Below the pieces are notes generated by a model, which saw only the letters and a list, made by a program, of their open reading frames with translations, ran no database searches and was not told the DNA's origin. Shown piece by piece: positions 48,367 through 57,598 of a stretch of DNA of 57,598 bases (positions within the stretch are counted from its first letter, which is position 1; every line of letters starts with the position of its first letter). This DNA comes from Spirogloea muscicola (lineage: Eukaryota; Streptophyta; Zygnematophyceae; Spirogloeales; Spirogloeaceae): positions 166,826 to 224,423 of the forward strand of contig WELB01000175.1 in the NCBI GenBank assembly GCA_009602725.1, written 5' to 3'. The translations under genes and the position numbers were made by a program.

Positions 48367-49370
48367 GTCAGGCCTCCGGCTTTTGTAGCGGTGCTCCAGC
48401 TCCCCAAGTTAGCTTGTTGGATTTTTTTGTCCTCACCAGTGGGTATTGATGTCACCTTAGGCACCTTGGTTTCGTTTTCCGTATTATGTAGCCCTGTTTA
48501 CTTTGCCCTAGACTCTGCCTGTCCGATGTATCGGCTTGAATTGGCCTTCATTTTCATTTCATGCGCCCCGCGCGCCTTCTCTCTTCTCTATGGGCGAGCT
48601 CTTCTCTCTGCCCCCCCTTCCGCTCGTTTTGGGCTGGCTTTCTCAGCCCCGCCTTTGGAACAACTGAGCTTTTTTCTTCCAAGAGGGCGAGGCTGTGGAA
48701 GTCCAGCCCAGAGAAAGGCGCGCGGTGAAAAAGTGGCTCTCCCAATTGGGAGCAAGGGCTGTGAAAAGCCAGCCCGAAAATCGACAAAAGGTCCGAAGGA
48801 CGCGGTGGGCATGAAAGTTAAAGGGAGGCCAAGTCGAGCCTTGCAGATGTCCTGGTAACGGGGCAGTAAGCTGGCTAAGGGGAAAAGCCCAGAAAGAATA
48901 GTCAAGGTCCAATTCCAAAAGGCAAAGCTATGGAAGAGCTCACTGCTTGATTAACAAGACTTGACAAGGTCCGCACGCAGGAAGCAATTTCGCAGGGGAA
49001 CGAGAAGCGCTGCAACACATAAGCAAGGAAGAACCGTGGAAGAGCTCAATCGGGAAGAGGTGACAAGGTCCGACTGGGCCGAGAAGCGCTGCAACACAAG
49101 CCAAGGAAGAGCACCCTCCTTACAGCGGCCCCCTTTCTGTGGCAAAAACGTGTGTTACAAAGAGATGGAGAGGCCATGCGTGGCCAAGTACAAAAGCAAG
49201 CACATTGACAAATGTACGTCACCTGCTGCTAAGCTGACCCGCTCAGTAACCACGAGTCAGCACATAGAGGTCGCTAACTGATGCTCGAATACCGGACGGC
49301 AATCGACAAGCTCTTGAACTACCAGCCAAGGCTCGACCAGCTTTCTGATGCAACGCATGAGCCTGAGCTC
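48367..49370. mobile_element. Retroelement 3' tail and hairpin repeats
   Basis: Continues downstream of the decayed frame. It contains TTTCATGCGCCCCGCGCGCC at about 48565, a CTATGGGCGAGC segment, TTTTGGGCTGGCTTTCTCAG near 48627-48646, and an inverted mate near 48725-48790 (GGGAGCAAGGGCTGTGAAAA, then GCCAGCCCGAAAATCGACAA). The stretch 49190-49345 parallels 12060-12300 (ACCCGCTCAGTAAC, CGAATACCGGACGGCAAT). No gene is visible. Confidence 0.6.
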
Positions 49371-49371
49371 G

Positions 49372-50680
49372 CTACAGACAAGCTGACACTCGACGTCGCA
49401 AAAATGACAGATAGGCTGCCGGCATACCCATCTGGGCTGGAAGCATATCCTCGCGTCGTGCATATCCCAGACTCGCCATGTTCTCAAGTAGGGTATGGAA
49501 ACGAGGACCCAAGCAGCCGAAAGTGTCGATTGCGGCCGGGAGAAGGTGGTCGCTGCGGGGGTATTCAGAGTAGTGTCGGAGCTTTCTCTGCTCAGCACCT
49601 CCCACTGCGTGGCCAGCAATGTGTGTGGAAGCGGAACTCTTGTATTCCTCGGTCACCATCACATCCACCAAGGCTTGTGGGCCTCCGCCAGGTTGTACAC
49701 CCACAATGTCCAGGGTGCGACGGTGATGGCGACCCTGGGAATCCGTGGTGATGGGCATTACATTGCTTACTTCCACAATGGCGCGGTAGCCGGCGTCGCG
49801 CATCAAGCCGGCCAGGGCGTCTCATAGGAGATTGTGGACGCCCACCACCTCAGGGCCTGTGGGACACCGCAGCATGTGGGTGGCTAGGTCTTCGCCCTCC
49901 GCACGGAAGCCACACTCACACTGAGTTACTCCAATCAGGCAGGTCGGGGGCAGGCCCAGGAACAGCTGGAGAAGCGTCCGGAATGCTTCAGGGCTGATTG
50001 AAAGCGTTGCGGATTGCGTGTGTGGTGAGCCAATTCGTTGCCCCAGGCGTTGCGAGCGATGTGAGACGTGCCAGACTCCTTGGATTAATATCCGGCATCG
50101 CGCTCAACGCCTTGCGCTGCTCGTCCTCAACTACAGCAACGAGTCTGGCCTGTGCCACTTTGTCTGGTGCTTGAGCAAGCGCTGAGAAGGGGGTGAGGAG
50201 GGGTTGTACGGAGGGGAAGGAGCAGAGTGCTGACTCCCGGATGCTCCTCAATTGCACTTGAAATGCCAAGGAGCCTTCCTCCACCTCGGCTGCATGGACG
50301 GCCAGGCAAGGGAAGCGCAAGGGAAGAAAGGAGGCAACCTGGTGCCAGCAACCGAGAAAGGCTGCCTGCGCCGTCTGTTCAAGTGACCGGGGGGATGAGC
50401 TCGCCCATAGAAGAGAGGGGCTGGCAGAAGCCAGCCAAAAAAGAATGGACAAAATCCAGAGAGCTACAGGAGCTACAGAGTGACCGGCAGCCCAGGCCGC
50501 CCATTCGTGTGGGAAGGGATGCCTGCATGGAGGATGAAGGTGAGGGGAAGGATGGTGGTTGGATCAGGGAAGCCAGGGTTTGCAGGGAGGTGTCGAACTC
50601 CTTGTACAGCTCGCCCACCATGTCCGTTGGGCCGACTGTTCGCTGCAGGTAGCCAGCAAAGAGAAGGCGCGCGGGGCGCA
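49372..50680 (-). pseudogene. Second decayed copy of the RLE-type retroelement protein, interrupted by a hairpin element
   Basis: On the minus strand, from 50680 down: RTVGPTDMVGELYKEFD, LPTRMGGLGCRSL, an 88-bp insertion (50391-50478), EQTAQAAFLGCWHQVASFL, LARLTSLATPGATNWLTTHA, then after a frameshift FRTLLQLFLGLPPTC, a Cys/His cluster (CECGFRAEG..HMLRC), an in-frame TGA in the LL-stop-DALAGLMRDAGY stretch (49826 region), VEVSNVMPITT, TLDIVGVQPGGGPQALVDVM (endonuclease), EQRKLRHYSEYPRSDHLLPA and IDTFGCLGPRFHTLLENMA. It aligns block by block with the 47-48 kb copy on the opposite strand. Confidence 0.75.
50382..50487 (+). mobile_element. 88-bp hairpin element with 9-bp target site duplication
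   Basis: Direct repeats AGTGACCGG at 50382-50390 and 50479-50487 bracket 88 bp (50391-50478). The insert reads GGGGATGAGCTCGCCCATAG, then AAGAGAGG, the stem GGCTGG..CCAGCC, the tail AAAAAAGAATGGACAAAATC, and ends with two copies of GAGCTACAG. Deleting the insert and one repeat joins GLGCRSL to EQTAQAAFLGCW in frame, just as in the uninterrupted paralogue at 47.2 kb. The insert is thus a genuine insertion and not part of the host element. Confidence 0.88.
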
Positions 50681-50689
50681 TGAAATATA

Positions 50690-50835
50690 ATCAGCAAAGA
50701 AGAAAGCGCGGCCAGATGGACTGGTGGCTGGGAAAGGCCAGCCCAAAGGAATGGACAAGGGCTAAAGGAGCCAGCTCGTTGACCAATGCAGCAAGTAAGA
50801 GCTCGCCCATAGAGGAGGATGGCCAGCGCCAGCTT
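50690..50835 (+). mobile_element. Two adjacent hairpin repeats (both subtypes)
   Basis: A copy with the GAAAGCGCGGCCAGATGGAC head, GGCTGG/CCAGCC stem and CCCAAAGGAATGGACAAGG tail (50700-50760), followed by a degenerate copy of the other subtype starting GAGCTCGCCCATAGAGG (50799-50835). The stretch CAGCAAAGA occurs on both sides of a 29-bp segment just before (about 50659 and 50692), possibly another small target duplication. Confidence 0.6.
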
Positions 50836-52100
50836 CTGTGACAGCGGTGCCCCCAAATGGGCGCCGGTCGTGGCTGTGCCCGCCGCCTGACCCACCACCA
50901 CTGGTCGCTCGTGGCCGCCGCCTCGTCAGCGGGGCAAACAGTCCTCCCCCTCCACCTCTCCACCCGCCTCACACCACCCCCGCGTGGCCGCGCTGGCCGC
51001 TCGCTCCCACGCCGTCGACGGCGCCCCGTCTGGGCCCCGCCCCCCCACCTCCTCTCTCCCTCTTGTCCACCTGTGGGTCGCCATTGCTGCGAGGCGAGCT
51101 GCAGCCCTCTCGGTCGCGACGTGCTCTCTTCCCACCGCCTACGGTCACGCCCTGCCAGCCCTGCGCTGACTTGTGCTCGTCTAGCCGGCCACCACACAGT
51201 CGGTTGCCGCTGTCTACACGAGCAGGCAACTTCTGCTCGCAGCCTTTATCGATGGCGAGTCAAGTACCTCACCTCCATGGCAGATCACAAGCTGCCACCA
51301 ACGTTCTGGTGCTGACGAAGCTGCACGCCATGGCCGAGTCGTTATGAGAGCCAGTGCTTGCGAATCTGCTGCAAGTAAATTGAGGCGATGAATGCAACTC
51401 CACCTGCTCTTTGAAGCGTCTCGCTTGTGAGTTGTGGACGGCCGAAATCATCAGTGTGAAAGTTTGTCTGCGCAATCACTTGCTGCGCATATGCCTGTGG
51501 CCTCACTGTATGGACTTGATAGACCAGTCAAAACCAGACCAGCGCAAAGCCTCACGCAGGAGCTATCTGCCAGTGCTCCTTGAGTCAGCTGTGACTATCA
51601 GGGGCCGAAGCCGAAGACCACGGACGAATACTTATGAAGTGCCATAGGAGGTGCACACTGACTGACTCTCCTGTCAGGTGTGGAGAATATGCTCAGCAGA
51701 TTGGCTAGATCAGAAGCCAGGACTGATTCGAGCAAATTACCGAAAGCTGTAACGTTGGACATCAGAAGCGGTTGTGCCAACAGTACAGCAGAATGCCAGC
51801 TTTGACGGTGTACAACGACTGTGAGGCCTCCTCTGCGGTAGCAGCTTGATGAGATCGCTGAAGAAGAACAGCTCGCTATCTTGCAGGCCCTGAAGGCAAC
51901 CACAACGATCAGCCGCAGATTGCATCCCACTAGCTAGGTGGACCCTGCAGAGAATGGGACCCGGCCCCTCCCGCACAATCTGCGCAGCCATGGCTGGGAC
52001 TCAAAGGGATCCAGGGTACCGTTGTGCAGAATAAGTGTCGCGCTGCTGCTGCTGCAGCATTAGCAGATGCACCCGTGCTTGCGCTCCTCTGAGCGCTGCT
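50836..52100. other. Unassigned intergenic sequence
   Basis: 50836-51180 is GC-rich with overlapping open frames on both strands and no domain; the rest has moderate GC and short frames. I see nothing I can support as a gene. Confidence 0.5.
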
Positions 52101-52101
52101 T

Positions 52102-52134
52102 GTCAAACACGAGCTCAACGAGCTCGTGTTTGAC
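52102..52134. repeat. Perfect 15-bp inverted repeat with 3-nt loop
   Basis: GTCAAACACGAGCTC (52102-52116) and GAGCTCGTGTTTGAC (52120-52134) are exactly complementary around AAC. An outer GAGC (52091 region) and GCTC (52135-52138) could extend it loosely. It ends about 20 bp before a forward hairpin repeat. As DNA it could extrude a cruciform; as RNA it is a strong hairpin. Confidence 0.92.
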
Positions 52135-52144
52135 GCTCGGATTA

Positions 52145-52215
52145 TCAGAAGAAAGTGCCCGCCCATAGAGAAGAGGGGCTGGCTAAGCCAACCCAAAAAG
52201 AATGGACAATGTCCA
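52145..52215 (+). mobile_element. Hairpin repeat copy
   Basis: Reads AGAAAGTGCCCGCCCATAGA, then GAAGAGG, the stem GGCTGG..CCAACC (one mismatch) and the AAAAAGAATGGACAATGTCC tail. A reversed counterpart with the same flanking TTTGGCTTTGGACATTGTCC lies at about 47143-47190, so these two share more than the core. Confidence 0.75.
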
Positions 52216-52776
52216 AAGCCAAAGAAAGAAGTGCTGAAAAAGGACTACACTACAAAGTGCAAGACGGTGCAGAGGGAGATGCAGATGGATGCTCAGTATC
52301 CATCCTGCTTCGGAGGTGGCGTTCGTCAGACAGCCAGGGAGGGGAACCGTTGGCTGCCCGCGGTGCCACGGCGATGCAGAGCCGGCGCCATTGGGGACAC
52401 CTGCGGTGTTGATCGTCGATGGCGCGCGAGGCGCATGAATTGAAAGGGCGGCCAATACAAGCCAATACACAATCCAGGCAAAAGCTAGTGCTAGGAATGG
52501 GGCTACACATAGCGAAGCCCTATGCTAGGGGGGGCTGATGTGTACATCTAAGAAGGGCGGGTGTGGCGGTGGAGGTATGCCCCAGCCCACAACCGTGGCT
52601 TCTGGCGTTTTCCTCGTTATCTCAAGTACACTGGCTTCGTTGCGGTGGCTTGAGAGAAGACCAACGCAGGCACCGTCTCGGCGAACCCAATTGGGTTTTC
52701 ACGGGTTTAGCGCCTCGCCTGCAGGCGCTCTCCTCCGCTAACGGCCAGCCCCTCTACGTCGCCAGGCCCCGCGCGC

Positions 52777-53909
52777 ATGGCCGCGGCCGCAGGCGAGGCC
52801 TCGGCGGCGGCAGCGGCGGCGGCGCCGGGGAGCGAGGAGCGGCTGCGCGCGGCGGAGGTGGAGGCCCGGGCGCGCGCGATCAGCAAGGCCGTGCGCTGCG
52901 TGGAGTGCGGGCACCAGAGCATCGAGGACTCGCAGGCCGACGTCGCCATCCTCCTCCGCAAGGTGGGAGAGCCCCTTCCCCTAACGCCTCAGCCCGCCGC
53001 CTGGCCCTGCCAGGCCAGCGGCACCGACGAGCGCCCACAATCCGGGCGAGATGCGTCCAAGAGGCGGGCGAGACGGCGCCGGCCTGCCCTTGGCTGTCTT
53101 CCCCAACAAGCCCGCATCGTGACGGCCATCCGTCTGAGACACCTCGGAGGCCGTCGCGCTGCTGAATCCAGGGCTGCCGGCAGAGCGCGCCGCCTCCTTC
53201 CCGGGGGGCATCCGGCGCCTGATTGCCACTTCTGTGCGTGGGGTGGCCAGCTGATCCGGGACGAGCTGCGGAGCGGCAGCTCCGAGAAGGAGATCTTCGG
53301 CCGCCTGGCGCGCGACTACGGCGAGGGCGTCCTTTACGAGCCCCAGTTCGACGCCCAGTCCGCCGTCCTCTGGCTCCTCCCCGTGAGCCCCTTCACTGCC
53401 GCAGACTGCTCTCTGAACCCTGAGGCCTGCGCAGCTAAGTTCCTTCAAAGGCCTCCCCACTCCCACCACCAATTGGACGGCTCGTTGATTACGGCGCATA
53501 GAGCGACGTCTGGGATCTCTATCACAGATGGCATGTTGTGGGGTGCTCGTGTGCGGTGTTACTGACTTTTGCTGTTGGTCTGGAGATGGTGATGATGGCA
53601 TGGCGACCTGGCCATGGGAAGCCACCAGTGGCAAGCCTCTGTCAGTAACAATCGAAGTTGATGGCTTTAGCATATAAAGTTGATGACTTCTCTGCTTATT
53701 GTCAACTGAATCTTCCCTGCCTTCTACGGGTGCAGGTCGCGTGCTTTGGAGCCGCCGGTGGCGTTCTGCTCTACAGGCAGGCACGGTTCCGGTCCAGGCC
53801 TGAGGCGCTGGCCAGATCGCTGCTGAGCGGCCTCCCTCTCACTCCAGCAGAGCGGGAGGCCCTGATGAAGCTTGCTGTGCCTCCGCCATCCAAGAAGTCA
53901 AGCTGGTGA
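52777..53909 (+). CDS. CCMH: Cytochrome c maturation protein CcmH (mitochondrial)
   Basis: CcmH is the thiol-handling subunit of system I cytochrome c biogenesis; in plants it sits in the mitochondrial inner membrane and helps reduce apocytochrome CxxCH for haem ligation. Three exons close in phase: 52777-52962, 53251-53382, 53736-53909; 163 residues, close to the plant protein. The family signature RCxxC is present as VRCVECGHQSIEDSQADVA. Exon 2 gives LIRDELRSGSSEKEIFGRLA and DYGEGVLYEPQFDAQSAVLW; exon 3 gives a transmembrane-like VACFGAAGGVLLYRQ followed by LPLTPAEREALMKL. The N-terminus is Ala-rich and may be a weak targeting region. Convergent with the downstream lyase gene (259 bp between stops). 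Confidence 0.93.
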
Positions 53910-54168
53910 CGATGTCCACGACCGTTCCCAGAAGGCACGTACATGCTCGCGTTCCGTCAAATGGAGCAGAAAGTGGTGCTGCTGAGCCTCTGAGGCTGCC
54001 ATCCCACCGGATGCAAGCTGACAGTAATAGACACTGCACCCTGCCAGTTGGCAGAGTAGTGGTGCTGTTGTGTTGGACATCGACCTGTGATCAAGGTGCG
54101 GTCATTGGACGACTCATCCTCGTAATTTCCACAATGAAAAGTGGTATGTACCTCCAGCATGATGTCAA

Positions 54169-57341
<3,173 letters not shown>

Positions 57342-57553
57342 CTGCAGCCCAGCCACGAGCGCGACAGAGAGCGTCTCAGTGCAGACTTGCTGGCAGCTGA
57401 TGACACCGTCGACGGAAGCCATGGCGGCGGCAAAGCGTGTGCGGCAGGCGATTGGCGAAGACGAGCAAGCAACGCGTTCCCGTCCACGCGATCGAGCTCG
57501 CCCACTGGGCTGCTGCACTTCTAGCACACAGGCATTGCCCGCCAGCGACCACA

Positions 57554-57598
<45 letters not shown>
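57554..57598 (+). repeat. GGC trinucleotide repeat at window end
   Basis: Uninterrupted GGC units run to the last base of the window, so the true length is unknown. On the minus strand this lies upstream of the first recognised lyase exon. Confidence 0.95.

Noticed and set aside
47100-50900. LTR retrotransposon or virus-derived insertion
   Set aside because: No long terminal repeats, integrase, protease or capsid-like motifs were seen. The RT end, Cys/His cluster and restriction-like endonuclease order fits a non-LTR element.
50836-51350. A gene in the GC-rich stretch with overlapping open frames
   Set aside because: Proline/arginine/histidine-rich products in all frames without domain or splice support.
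52563-53165. 200-codon plus-strand frame overlapping CCMH
   Set aside because: It is out of frame with the conserved CcmH exons and reads through the first CCMH intron.

Overview
This window is nuclear DNA from a green-lineage eukaryote, most probably a streptophyte alga. Genes are split by many short GT-AG introns, coding exons are GC-rich, and two genes are plant-type: a canonical phytochrome (PAS-GAF-PHY-PAS-PAS-kinase-like) and a MAP70 microtubule-associated protein. A mitochondrial CcmH and a plant-type cystathionine beta-lyase fit. The species cannot be fixed from sequence alone; a Mesostigma- or Chlorokybus-like alga is my inference. It is a draft assembly: N gaps at 25311-26105 and 46464-47001, and 90 adenines abutting the first gap.

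Layout. 1-2318 holds retroelement debris and unassigned sequence. 2319-8094 (-) is an ATAD5/Elg1-like PCNA unloader. 9599-11467 (-) is NAC-alpha, complete in five exons. 11.5-15.0 kb is repeat-rich. 15006-17762 (+) is a TBC Rab-GAP. 17.8-21.4 kb is mostly repeats. 21435-24164 (+) is the Pol III subunit RPC4. 24552-25220 (-) is an unknown gene end running into the gap. 26106-29287 (+) is MAP70. 30287-30862 (-) is a small basic protein divergent from TAF4 at 30873-35798 (+). 36238-38655 (-) is a mitochondrial carrier. 39678-46350 (-) is phytochrome, 17 exons, 1126 residues. 47-52.7 kb is a nest of non-LTR retrotransposon remnants with a restriction-like endonuclease. 52777-53909 (+) is CCMH. 54169-57341 (-) is cystathionine beta-lyase, its 5' exons beyond what I can resolve.

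The genes are housekeeping or signalling loci without operon logic. Exon coordinates come from reading splice sites by eye. For most genes exon lengths and phases add up exactly; unresolved junctions are stated.

The most interesting non-genic signal is a family of short hairpin repeats, with a GGCTGG/CCAGCC stem followed by a CCAAAAGAATGGACAA tail, scattered in both orientations. One 88-bp copy at 50391-50478 sits inside a retrotransposon coding region between perfect 9-bp direct repeats; removing it with one repeat restores the reading frame. This indicates that the hairpin element moves on its own.
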